Source: an uncultured Agathobacter sp.
Lineage (GTDB): Bacteria > Bacillota > Clostridia > Lachnospirales > Lachnospiraceae
Assembly: GCA_945910395.1 (NCBI GenBank)
Contig: CAMDYX010000005.1
Span: 1-64,000 of the forward strand
DNA length: 64,000 nt
Direction of reading: 5' to 3'
Part shown: one piece after another, positions 56,578-64,000 of the stretch
How positions within the stretch are numbered: position 1 is the stretch's first letter
How the letters are laid out: each line of letters opens with the position of its first letter
Program-made: the position numbers and the translations under genes
Notes under the pieces: generated by a model
Seen by the model: the letters and a program-made list of their open reading frames with translations, nothing else
What the model was told of the DNA's origin: nothing
Database searches by the model: none

Positions 56578-56890
56578 CCCACTTCGGAAAAGTGGGTATA
56601 GGCTGGATGCAACGATTTTTCGGAGCGGAAGTGCGGGATTTGGAAAGATTTGAGGTGCTAGTACCGTCGTATACCTAAAAATCTTGAAAAACAGCTTCAA
56701 ATTGCGGCTTTTTCAAGCGAATTGTATTATTTAGAAGAGTGGATTTCGCTGTATACCTAGATATTTGCAATTTCTTAGGTACAGGCTAGAATTGAACCGG
56801 CGAAAAGTACAGTTTACTAATCAACCAGTGACATTATACAGTTTATCGATCAAGCCTGAAGCAGAATCCACTGTCGCTTGTAAAAAGTAA
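56578..56890. repeat. Remnants of palindromic repeat A around repeat B
   Basis: CTCCCACTTCGGAAAAGTGGG (56578-56598) matches the outer end of repeat A (also found at 4285). At about 56860-56890, AAGCAGAATCCACTGTCGCT and TTGTAAAAAGT match its right arm in reverse. The mid part contains repeat B copy 2. No gene is present in the 430 bp after atpC. Confidence 0.65.
56667..56782 (-). repeat. Repeat B, copy 2 (opposite orientation)
   Basis: This is the reverse complement of 4408-4523: GTATACCTA boxes at 56669 and 56751 (82 bp apart, as in copy 1), central GAAAAACAGCTTCAAATTGC, and TAGGTAC at the end (56776-56782). Beyond it, TTTACTA...CCAGT matches the box beside copy 1 in the same relative order. 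Confidence 0.85.
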
Positions 56891-56941
56891 AATAGGATAT
56901 AAACCAAGTAGGTATATAAAAGGAAAGAAAAGGGGATGGGC

Positions 56942-58288
56942 ATGAAAAGAAAATATCTGCTATGCAGTATCATCATTGTTTTCTGCATATTTGCTGGATG
57001 TGCACCGCAAAGTGGGAAGCCGGAAGATACGGAACAACCATTGGAACTCTATCAGGTGGATGAATCTGTTGTGGCGCCGGAATGGAAGGATTCTTTTCTG
57101 GCAGCTCCAAAAGAGGAGGGGGATCTTCGGATTATCCAGATATCAGATCCGCACTATTTTTCTATGTCTATAACAGATCAGGGAGTACTGTATCAGAATG
57201 CCATGGCAAAAGCCGCAGGGCGGGATGCACTCCATATCGGTGAAATATTGGACGCATTTTATGAGCAGGTGCAGGAGGAAGAACCGGATGTGCTGATTGT
57301 ATCTGGAGATCTTAGCATGAATGGAGAAAAGGCAAGTCATATGGATTTTTCCAATTATCTGCAAAAGTTCGAGGATATCGGTATTCCGGTACTTGTCATT
57401 CCGGGAAATCATGATATCAACAGTACCTCTGCAAGAGAGATTTACGATAGTGGGGCGATACCGGCAGAAAATGTGACCCCGGAGGAGTTTGAGGAAATCT
57501 ATCAGGAATTTGGATATAAGGATGCCATTTACCGGGATGCAGATACGCTAAGCTATGTGGCAGATATCGGGAACGATTGCTGGGTGATTATGCTAGATGC
57601 CAGTATTTATAGGGACGGAAGTATAAAAGCCAGTGGATATTTAAGTAAAGATACTAGACAGTGGGCTTATGATATTGTAGAAGAGGCTCACCAAAAAGGA
57701 ATTCGGATATTTACGGTCACTCATCAGAATCTGCTGGCACATAATGAAAACTTTGTGTCAAATTATACGATTACCGATGGTGCATCCATGGTGGAAAAGC
57801 TCATGGATGAGGGGGTGGTCATCAATCTTTCCGGACATATGCACAGTATGAACATTGCAGATCGTAGAGAACTTTTTTATGAGGTTGCAATGGGCTCCAT
57901 AAGCGTCTGGCCCAACCTATACGGACAGCTTGATATCCGGGAAGACGGAACCTATTCCTTTACTACCCATGCCACAGAGCATGAGGGAAACTCCTATGCA
58001 TATATGCTGGAATCCACAAGGCAGACCTTAGGAAAACGGATGCCGCAATTTGACCTGCAAAGTGAGCAGCTTACTATCATGCGGGATTTTATTGTGGAGA
58101 TGAATGTAGACTATTTCGCAGGAAAAACAAAGACTCTGGAAGAATATGAAAGCGAAGCCGGATATCAATTGTGGCAGGAGTATGGAAAAGGGACGATGAA
58201 CTTAGACTATATAAATTCCATCGCCCATCAAAAACGAAATGACCATACATTTATTGCGCCTTTTCGCTTGACAAAGCCTTGCTCCTAA
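56942..58288 (+). CDS. Lipoprotein metallophosphoesterase (calcineurin-like)
   Basis: The 448-residue exported phosphoesterase has a lipobox in CIFAGC (lipid Cys near residue 18). The metal-site motifs are in order: DPHYF, GDLSMNGEK, GNHD, TVTHQNLLAHN and GHMHSMN. Members hydrolyse phosphodiesters or monoesters outside the membrane; the substrate is unknown. AAGGGG fits the ATG at 56942; a frame start lies 6 bases earlier. Its 3' end contains the promoter of the next unit. Confidence 0.88.
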   Translation: MKRKYLLCSIIIVFCIFAGCAPQSGKPEDTEQPLELYQVDESVVAPEWKDSFLAAPKEEGDLRIIQISDPHYFSMSITDQGVLYQNAMAKAAGRDALHIGEILDAFYEQVQEEEPDVLIVSGDLSMNGEKASHMDFSNYLQKFEDIGIPVLVIPGNHDINSTSAREIYDSGAIPAENVTPEEFEEIYQEFGYKDAIYRDADTLSYVADIGNDCWVIMLDASIYRDGSIKASGYLSKDTRQWAYDIVEEAHQKGIRIFTVTHQNLLAHNENFVSNYTITDGASMVEKLMDEGVVINLSGHMHSMNIADRRELFYEVAMGSISVWPNLYGQLDIREDGTYSFTTHATEHEGNSYAYMLESTRQTLGKRMPQFDLQSEQLTIMRDFIVEMNVDYFAGKTKTLEEYESEAGYQLWQEYGKGTMNLDYINSIAHQKRNDHTFIAPFRLTKPCS

Positions 58289-58297
58289 GACTATAAT
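58268..58297 (+). promoter_or_regulatory. Promoter of tyrS T-box transcript
   Basis: TTGACA (58268-58273) and TATAAT (58292-58297) are 18 bp apart. The -35 lies in the end of the phosphoesterase gene. Confidence 0.85.
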
Positions 58298-58303
58298 ACA
58301 AGC

Positions 58304-58577
58304 TAATTGAAGCAGAAACAGCAATGATGGGAACAAGTACAGATTTGTGAAACATACAGAAAGCTACCGGTTGATGAGAGGTGCATGGGAAGCAGGTTTG
58401 GAATACATCCCGGAGCTTTGCACCGAACAATTTTTAGTAGGCTGCAACGGAGTGGCGCACGTTATAGAGGCTTAGGTCTTATCGGAGACTTACAGAGGCA
58501 GATTATGTGAGTAGTCTGCAAATTAAGGTGGTAACACGAGATATCCCCCTCGTCCTTAAATGGACGAGGGGATTTTT
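58304..58577 (+). promoter_or_regulatory. Tyrosine T-box riboswitch
   Basis: A long leader ends with the T-box sequence AAGGTGGTAACACGAG (58525-58540) and the terminator CCCCTCGTCC (58546-58555) / GGACGAGGGG (58562-58571) plus T-run. The likely specifier codon is UAC in GGAATACATCCCGG (stem I), which agrees with tyrS. Uncharged tRNA-Tyr would form the antiterminator and allow transcription. Confidence 0.92.
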
Positions 58578-58602
58578 ATTTTCGAGACAGGAGGACATCA
58601 AT

Positions 58603-59829
58603 ATGACAGTATATGATGAATTGGTTGCCCGTGGACTTATCGCACAGGTAACAGACGAGGCAGAAATCAAAGAACTTATTAACAATGGAAAGGCCGTATT
58701 CTACATCGGCTTCGACCCAACTGCAGACAGCCTTCATGTAGGCCATTTTATGGCACTTTGTTTAATGAAGCGTCTCCAGATGGCAGGAAATAAGCCAATC
58801 GCACTGATTGGTGGTGGTACCGCTATGATTGGAGACCCATCCGGACGTTCCGATATGCGTCAGATGATGACAAAAGAAACCATTCAGCACAATGTTGACT
58901 GCTTCAAGAAGCAGATGAGCCGCTTCATCGATTTTTCAGATGATAAGGCAATGCTTGTCAACAATGCGGACTGGCTGCTTGACCTGAACTATGTAGAAGT
59001 GCTCCGTGACATCGGACCTCACTTTTCCGTAAACCGTATGCTTACCGCCGAGTGCTATAAGCAGCGTATGGAAAAAGGTCTCAGCTTCTTAGAGTTTAAC
59101 TACATGATCATGCAAAGCTTCGACTTCTACACCTTATTCCAGAAGTACGGATGTAACATGCAGTTTGGTGGAGACGATCAGTGGAGCAACATGCTCGGCG
59201 GTACGGAGCTGATCCGCCGTAAGCTTGGAAAAGATGCCTATGCCATGACCATCAACCTTCTTTTAAATTCGGAGGGAAAGAAGATGGGAAAGACACAGTC
59301 CGGAGCTGTCTGGCTTGATCCAAACAAGACTTCTCCGTTTGAGTTCTTCCAGTACTGGAGAAACGTTGCTGATTCGGATGTTCTTAAGTGCATCCGCATG
59401 CTGACCTTCCTTCCTCTTGAGGAGATTGAGGCAATGGATTCCTGGGAAGGAGCGCAGCTAAATCAGGCAAAAGAGATCTTAGCCTTCGAGCTTACAAAGC
59501 TTGTTCACGGAGAGGAAGAGGCTGCGAAAGCAAGAGAAGCATCCCATGCTCTTTTCGCAGGGGGTGGAGATCACGCAAATATGCCGACGGTAGAGATTTC
59601 TGAAGAGGATCTGGTGGATGGAGCCATTGATATTATGGGACTTCTTGTAAAGACCGAGCTTTGTGAATCCCGCGGAGATGCCAGAAGAAATGTGCAGCAG
59701 GGTGGTGTAACCGTTGCGGATGAAAAAGTAACGGATATCACAACCAAGTACACGCTGGACGCCTTTGCAGGGGACGGACTTGTAGTTAAACGAGGCAAGA
59801 AAAAATTCGTAAAAGTAATCGCAAAATAA
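58603..59829 (+). CDS. tyrS: Tyrosyl-tRNA synthetase
   Basis: The 408-residue class I synthetase has the HIGH-like motif in [13 protein letters not shown], tyrosine-binding [16 protein letters not shown]-like [10 protein letters not shown], and a C-terminal S4-like domain ([16 protein letters not shown]). The frame is open from 58507, but the ATG at 58603 follows GGAGG and the T-box terminator. Full length. Confidence 0.96.
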   Translation: MTVYDELVARGLIAQVTDEAEIKELINNGKAVFYIGFDPTADSLHVGHFMALCLMKRLQMAGNKPIALIGGGTAMIGDPSGRSDMRQMMTKETIQHNVDCFKKQMSRFIDFSDDKAMLVNNADWLLDLNYVEVLRDIGPHFSVNRMLTAECYKQRMEKGLSFLEFNYMIMQSFDFYTLFQKYGCNMQFGGDDQWSNMLGGTELIRRKLGKDAYAMTINLLLNSEGKKMGKTQSGAVWLDPNKTSPFEFFQYWRNVADSDVLKCIRMLTFLPLEEIEAMDSWEGAQLNQAKEILAFELTKLVHGEEEAAKAREASHALFAGGGDHANMPTVEISEEDLVDGAIDIMGLLVKTELCESRGDARRNVQQGGVTVADEKVTDITTKYTLDAFAGDGLVVKRGKKKFVKVIAK

Positions 59830-60011
59830 AACTCCATTTTTGAATTTGTTTTTGAAAATGAATTTTGCTATTCGAATCAGAACGTTTAAAAAGCGTCGGC
59901 ACTTAATGAGCAATTCATTGCGAATTTAGTACCGCTACGCTTTTTACAAACGAGAGTGGGTTCTGATTCGAATATGCAAATTCATTTAGAAAACCAAATC
60001 CTAAATGGAGC
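59830..60011 (+). repeat. Palindromic repeat A, copy 6
   Basis: This full copy lies in forward orientation between convergent genes. The ends CTCCATTTTTGAATTTG and CAAATCCTAAATGGAG are diverged from other copies but still pair. The core and bulge are conserved. Confidence 0.92.
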
Positions 60012-60018
60012 TCTTTTT

Positions 60019-61767
60019 TTATCGATTCATAATTGCGATATCAATAGTTCTTGCAATGATTCCAAAGGCCATCATTTCATATTCAGACCATAGAGATCTG
60101 GAGTTTTTTCGCGCGAACATCAGATATCCGCTGGCGTTGGTCAGATGATAAAAGATAGCGGATTGTACATTCCGCTGCTTTAATTCTTTTGCTACTGCCG
60201 GACATTTTCCTTCAATTATGGTGTAGTTGTTCATAAAAAACATACCATTTTGGTCAAAGCATTTCACAAAATCATCATCCAGATAAAATGCATGAACCGC
60301 AGATATATCATAGCTGGTTCCTTCCGGAGTCCATTGTAAAACGAAAGCATTTTCTTCGGAAACGTATAAAATTTCCTGCAGTTCAAAGGCTAAGCCAATC
60401 TCTCGGAACATAACCTCATTGGTAACCACTTTCCGGATTAGATAGTCATCGATCATTCTCTGTAAAACACCGATTTTATTGTTTTTGAATTGTTCTGCAT
60501 CAATATCCTGTGGTTTGGCATGAAGGCAGTCCATTTCTTTTTGATTATCATGAAGACCCGGGGTGTAGATGACATATCGGTTTTTCCCCTTCTCTTTTGC
60601 AAGATAAAGCATTCGGTCAGATACCTCAAATACTTCTTCGAAGGTAGAGCCCTGATCCGGATAACAGGAGATACCGATAGAGCAGGTGGTGACGATATTG
60701 TCCCCTTTTCCTTTATATGCCCATTCTATATTGGTACGAATGGTCCGAAGTAAATTCCGAAGCTCCGTATAATCTGAAATCTGATCCACGACAATCATCA
60801 TTTCATCGCCGCCGATTCTTCCCAGCATACCGCGGTTGCCAAGGGCATTCTTGATAATCTCACCGGAAAGCTTTAATACTTCATCACCAAATAAATGGCC
60901 GTAAGTGTCATTTATGATTTTAAAATTGTCAAGATCGATAATTCCGATATAGACCTTTTGGTCTCCGGCAGCATGAATGGCTCTTTTCGCATACTCAGTA
61001 ATTGCCTTTTTATTTAATGCGTCTATTCCGACATCTTTTTCATAGGTCTCGCCAAGAAGTGCGGCACTGCCTTGTGCATGGGGAATGATACATCCCAGAA
61101 CAATCTGGGTTTGTCCATGAACCATATTGCATTTAAAGGTAAACAGACTTTCCTTGCCTTGTTCGGAAAACATATTGGTTAAGATGTCGTAGGTTCCGCT
61201 TCTTCCGGCCTCTAAATCATCGCTAAACTCGAAAAGAGCAGGAATATCCTGCTTGGAAACCCGGTTTTCCAGGCAAAATTGCTTCCACTTTGCGATGTTT
61301 CCGCTAAAAAAACTGATATGGTGATTATCCTGCTGCATGAATATGTCAAGATAATCCGCATTTCTGTCATAGCAGAGCAAAATTCCCTGAAGCATTTGCA
61401 AATATGCGTCATTGTAAGATACCTTTTCCAGCAACAGGTTCATGTAATCGGACTGAAGAAGCCAGTCCGAGAGAAGAAGCGTCATCATATTCTGCCCATT
61501 GACTTCAAAGTGCTCTTTTTCTGCAATGATCATGAACCACCGATAGGTGTTATCCTGACAGAGCATACGAATGGCAGAAGTATTGTTGTTGCCATCATTT
61601 TTTACAGAATTTAAGATTTCATTTAATCGTGGCAGATCATCTGCATGTACGCAGTCCGAAAGTGGTGCATACATATCCAGTTTTAAATGGTTATACAGTT
61701 CACAATCTTCCTTAAAAAGGTAAAGATTCTCATCAATGGTAATCTTTCCTTCAAAAAACTCACCCAT
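60019..61767 (-). CDS. GGDEF-domain protein with PAS-like and C-terminal sensor domains
   Basis: The 582-residue protein has an N-terminal PAS-like sensor region (residues 1-115), then a middle region, a GGDEF domain with the active-site motif RIGGDEMMIV (GGDEM in place of GGDEF) and nucleotide-binding DNFKIINDTYGHLFGDEVLK. A C-terminal domain of about 150 residues (VVTNEVMFREIGLAFELQEI ...) is probably GAF-like. No I-site RxxD and no membrane helix are visible. It probably makes c-di-GMP; the final Met could alter substrate or activity. AGAGGA precedes the ATG. Confidence 0.85.
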   Translation of the reverse strand: MGEFFEGKITIDENLYLFKEDCELYNHLKLDMYAPLSDCVHADDLPRLNEILNSVKNDGNNNTSAIRMLCQDNTYRWFMIIAEKEHFEVNGQNMMTLLLSDWLLQSDYMNLLLEKVSYNDAYLQMLQGILLCYDRNADYLDIFMQQDNHHISFFSGNIAKWKQFCLENRVSKQDIPALFEFSDDLEAGRSGTYDILTNMFSEQGKESLFTFKCNMVHGQTQIVLGCIIPHAQGSAALLGETYEKDVGIDALNKKAITEYAKRAIHAAGDQKVYIGIIDLDNFKIINDTYGHLFGDEVLKLSGEIIKNALGNRGMLGRIGGDEMMIVVDQISDYTELRNLLRTIRTNIEWAYKGKGDNIVTTCSIGISCYPDQGSTFEEVFEVSDRMLYLAKEKGKNRYVIYTPGLHDNQKEMDCLHAKPQDIDAEQFKNNKIGVLQRMIDDYLIRKVVTNEVMFREIGLAFELQEILYVSEENAFVLQWTPEGTSYDISAVHAFYLDDDFVKCFDQNGMFFMNNYTIIEGKCPAVAKELKQRNVQSAIFYHLTNASGYLMFARKNSRSLWSEYEMMAFGIIARTIDIAIMNR

Positions 61768-61872
61768 ATAAATTTCCTCTGTCGTTTTCCGGTCACAATA
61801 CCTTCCTAATAATTACATATTACCACGTGTGTGACATTTTTACTATCGAAACATTACAAAACTCGCAACACA

Positions 61873-61900
61873 TTGACAGGAGAGTGTGATATGATAAAAT
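61873..61900 (+). promoter_or_regulatory. Sigma-A promoter of the DUF5684 gene
   Basis: TTGACA (61873-61878) and TAAAAT (61895-61900) are 16 bp apart, 37 bases before the start codon. Confidence 0.65.
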
Positions 61901-61936
61901 AGAAAATATTTATTAATACAGAAAAAGGAGAAAAAG

Positions 61937-62782
61937 ATGGATTACGAAACATTTTATGAGGCATTTTCAACAGGGACATCTCTTGTTTCCTATGTGATAT
62001 CCCTTGCGATTTCCATTCTTACAATCATTGCGTTGTGGAAGATTTACGCAAAGGCAAATGAACCGGGATGGGCGGCATTGATACCATATTATAATCAGTA
62101 TGTTTTATACAAGATTTCCGGGAAAAAGAAATTATTCTGGGCATATCTTGGAATATCTATTGCAGTTATCATTCTCTATATCGTACTAATTGTAGCTTTA
62201 TTTGGATTTATTGGAATCGGTCTGACTCCCCATTACAACAATGATGAATTTGCAGGTTATGCTGTTGCGTTTGTCCTTTGTCTGATAGGCATTTTCGCAT
62301 GTGCAATTGCAGCTTTAATCCTTAAAATTTTTCAGTGCATCGGACTGGTAAAGAACTTTGGATTGAGTGGCGGATATACGGTCGGACTGATTTTTGTTCC
62401 GGTTATCTTTTACTGTATTATTGCCTTTAGCAATAAGATTCAGTATGTGGGAGAAGGAGGCTTCTACGGCGGGCCGAACGGATATGGACCAAACGGATAC
62501 GGACCAAACGGGCAGGTGCCATATGGTCAGCCACCGGTATATATGAACCCATATTCAGGTCAGCCTCAGCAGGGATATCCTCAGAATCCATACCAAGGTC
62601 AGCCCCAGAACTTCGGACAGAATCCATATGGAAACCAACCCCAGAACTTTGGACAGAACCCAAATGTAGGCCAGCCGCAGAGTCATGGGCAGAATCCATA
62701 TGAAATGCAGCAACAGAGCATGAACCAAAATTCTTATACGCCTCAGAATAACCAGGATGCTTGGCAGAATAAAGAACAATAA
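61937..62782 (+). CDS. DUF5684-type membrane protein with Pro/Gln/Gly-rich tail
   Basis: The 281-residue protein has four hydrophobic helices in residues 10-175 and the DUF5684 core (IIALWKIYAKANEPGWAALIPYYNQYVLYKISG). The last 100 residues are low complexity, with repeats such as GYGPNGYGPNG and QGQPQNFGQNPYGNQPQNFG, predicted to be disordered. Function unknown. An upstream promoter and AAAGGAG set the start. The next gene follows after 12 bases. Confidence 0.83.
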   Translation: MDYETFYEAFSTGTSLVSYVISLAISILTIIALWKIYAKANEPGWAALIPYYNQYVLYKISGKKKLFWAYLGISIAVIILYIVLIVALFGFIGIGLTPHYNNDEFAGYAVAFVLCLIGIFACAIAALILKIFQCIGLVKNFGLSGGYTVGLIFVPVIFYCIIAFSNKIQYVGEGGFYGGPNGYGPNGYGPNGQVPYGQPPVYMNPYSGQPQQGYPQNPYQGQPQNFGQNPYGNQPQNFGQNPNVGQPQSHGQNPYEMQQQSMNQNSYTPQNNQDAWQNKEQ

Positions 62783-62794
62783 TTAGAGGAAATA

Positions 62795-63823
62795 ATGATG
62801 TTATCATTTGTAAATGATTATTCGGAATGTGCATATGAAGCCATATTAAAGAAATTTTTAGAAATCAATCTGGAAAAAAATGCGGGATATGGATATGACA
62901 AGTATAGTATTTCCGCAGAAAAGAAAATTCAAAAAGCGATAGAATGCCCGGACGCAAAGGTGTTCTTTTTAGCAGGAGGAACCCAGACGAATCAGCTTGC
63001 AATAGACAGCTTAACAGATTCTTACGGTGGTGTAATAGCAGCAGATACCGGGCATATCAACGTGCATGAATCCGGTGCAGTTGAATTTACCGGACACAAG
63101 GTTCTTCCACTGCCAAATTATGATGGAAAAATAAAAGCAGAGGATGTATCTTCCTATATGAAGACCTTCTATGGGGATGAGACCTACGAGCACATGGTAA
63201 TTCCTCAGATGGTCTACATTACCCATCCCACGGAGGTGGGAACCTTGTATTCTCTTCAGGAATTAAAGGAAATTTATGAGGTTTGCAGGGAATATAAGCT
63301 GTCGCTGTATCTGGACGGAGCAAGACTTGGATATGGCTTAGGAGTGCCGGACTTTGATGTGACTTTACCGGATATTGCAAAATACACGGACGCATTTTAT
63401 ATCGGAGGAACAAAGGTTGGCGCATTATTTGGAGAGGCCCTTGTGTTTACGAAAGATAATACCCCCAGCCATTTTACAACGAGAATCAAGCAGCACGGAG
63501 ATCTTCTCGCAAAAGGATTTTTGGTGGGAATGCAGTTTGACGTACTTTTTACCGATGATCTGTATGTAAAAGGTGCAAGAAGGGCAATAGAGCTGTCTGA
63601 TTTCCTACGTGAAGAGCTTCGGAAAAAGAATTATGAGTTTTACAGTTCCTCTCCAACAAATCAGATTTTTATTATCATGGAGAATGAAAAGCTGGCTGAG
63701 CTTGAGGAGAAGGTGGGACTTAGCATTTGGGGAGCGGCAGACGAAAACCGCACCATTGTGCGTTTTGTCATCAGCTGGGCAACAACGAAGGAAGAAGTAG
63801 AGGCGTTGATTGACCTTATGTAA
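62795..63823 (+). CDS. ltaE: Low-specificity L-threonine aldolase
   Basis: The 342-residue fold-type I PLP enzyme cleaves threonine or allo-threonine to glycine and acetaldehyde. FLAGGTQTNQLAIDSL binds the cofactor, YLDGARLGYGLG has the Asp pair, and YIGGTKVGALFGEALV carries the Schiff-base Lys. It may start at either of two adjacent ATG codons. It may be co-transcribed with the DUF5684 gene. Confidence 0.9.
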   Translation: MMLSFVNDYSECAYEAILKKFLEINLEKNAGYGYDKYSISAEKKIQKAIECPDAKVFFLAGGTQTNQLAIDSLTDSYGGVIAADTGHINVHESGAVEFTGHKVLPLPNYDGKIKAEDVSSYMKTFYGDETYEHMVIPQMVYITHPTEVGTLYSLQELKEIYEVCREYKLSLYLDGARLGYGLGVPDFDVTLPDIAKYTDAFYIGGTKVGALFGEALVFTKDNTPSHFTTRIKQHGDLLAKGFLVGMQFDVLFTDDLYVKGARRAIELSDFLREELRKKNYEFYSSSPTNQIFIIMENEKLAELEEKVGLSIWGAADENRTIVRFVISWATTKEEVEALIDLM

Positions 63824-63853
63824 ATCTTTGCCAAATTGCGCGAAAAGTTAGCC

Positions 63854-63883
63854 TTGACTTACCAATGAGGACTTTGATATAGT
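63854..63883 (+). promoter_or_regulatory. Promoter of the riboswitch transcript
   Basis: TTGACT (63854-63859) and TATAGT (63878-63883) are 18 bp apart, just upstream of the riboswitch. Confidence 0.7.
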
Positions 63884-63895
63884 AATCACAACTTA

Positions 63896-64000
63896 AAAAC
63901 AAATCATCCGTGAGGGAGTAGTTCGCGTAAGATGCGTGATTTGTCAACAGTCCCGGTTCAATAAATGAATCTGGCAAATCTTAAAGAATGAGACTCATGT
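63896..64000 (+). promoter_or_regulatory. yybP-ykoY (Mn2+) riboswitch, cut by window end
   Basis: The leader has the conserved pieces of this class in order: GTGAGGGAGTAG, CAACAGTCCCGG, AATCTGGCAAATC and GAATGAGACTCATG. Such switches bind Mn2+ and usually control Mn2+ exporters or P-type ATPases; the controlled gene lies beyond base 64000. Confidence 0.85.

Noticed and set aside
61937-62782. Collagen-like or adhesin repeat in the DUF5684 tail
   Set aside because: The tail is Pro/Gln/Asn/Gly rich but has no Gly-x-y register, sorting signal or export sequence.

Overview
The window looks like chromosomal DNA of a Gram-positive anaerobe of the class Clostridia, most likely Lachnospiraceae. The basis is moderate GC content, strong AAGGAGG-type ribosome sites, sigma-A promoters, spore maturation genes spmA-spmB, a tyrosine T-box, a yybP-ykoY (Mn2+) riboswitch, a yaaO-yaaR-holB-ricT-rsmI cluster, gdpP-rplI-dnaB, and a sua5-phosphatase-upp-atp order that matches the Firmicutes chromosome. 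No prophage, transposase, rRNA, tRNA or CRISPR was found. Genus and species were not determined.

Layout. 1-4.3 kb: remnant of an HTH/membrane regulator, then an OmpR-type two-component system. 4.8-8.5 kb: trmB, a secreted GH25 lysozyme and a D,D-carboxypeptidase. 8.6-10.8 kb: a small accessory island with an ArgR-like regulator between repeated GACAAAA boxes and an AbiE-like pair whose nucleotidyltransferase motifs look degenerate. 10.8-18.2 kb: a housekeeping cluster (PLP decarboxylase, guanylate-kinase-like protein, YaaR, holB, ricT, tRNA methyltransferase, aldo/keto reductase, rsmI). 18.2-22.4 kb: DUF885 peptidase, spmAB, sirtuin, DUF951. 22.5-26.8 kb: a HipA-like kinase with a DUF2442/HTH partner, rpsF-ssb-rpsR, and a DUF4143 ATPase. 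26.9-32.6 kb: a fructose PTS operon that also carries ptsH and ptsI, with predicted operators of 10-bp direct repeats. 32.6-37.9 kb: a Nudix hydrolase, a very unusual LacI-sensor/GGDEF/GH53 galactanase fusion, and an NfeD/SPFH pair. 38-43.8 kb: gdpP-rplI-dnaB, azlCD and a MerR regulator. 43.9-48.9 kb: ferredoxin, sua5, a cysteine-less LMW-phosphatase paralogue, upp, a phased array of small palindromes, a broken ECF sigma gene with an intact anti-sigma gene, and dCMP deaminase. 48.9-56.5 kb: the complete F1Fo ATP synthase operon, whose c subunit has Na+-type ligands. 56.9-64 kb: a lipoprotein phosphoesterase, T-box/tyrS, a GGDEF protein, a DUF5684 protein, threonine aldolase, and a Mn2+ riboswitch cut by the window end.

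The strongest non-genic signal is a family of intergenic palindromes of about 180 bp (six full copies, two orientations, plus shortened derivatives). A second repeat family of 116 bp occurs twice in opposite orientation, 52 kb apart, next to remnants of the first. The strongest protein-level novelty is the 1117-residue sensor/diguanylate cyclase/galactanase fusion. Calls come from reading motifs and translations by eye; no database search was run.
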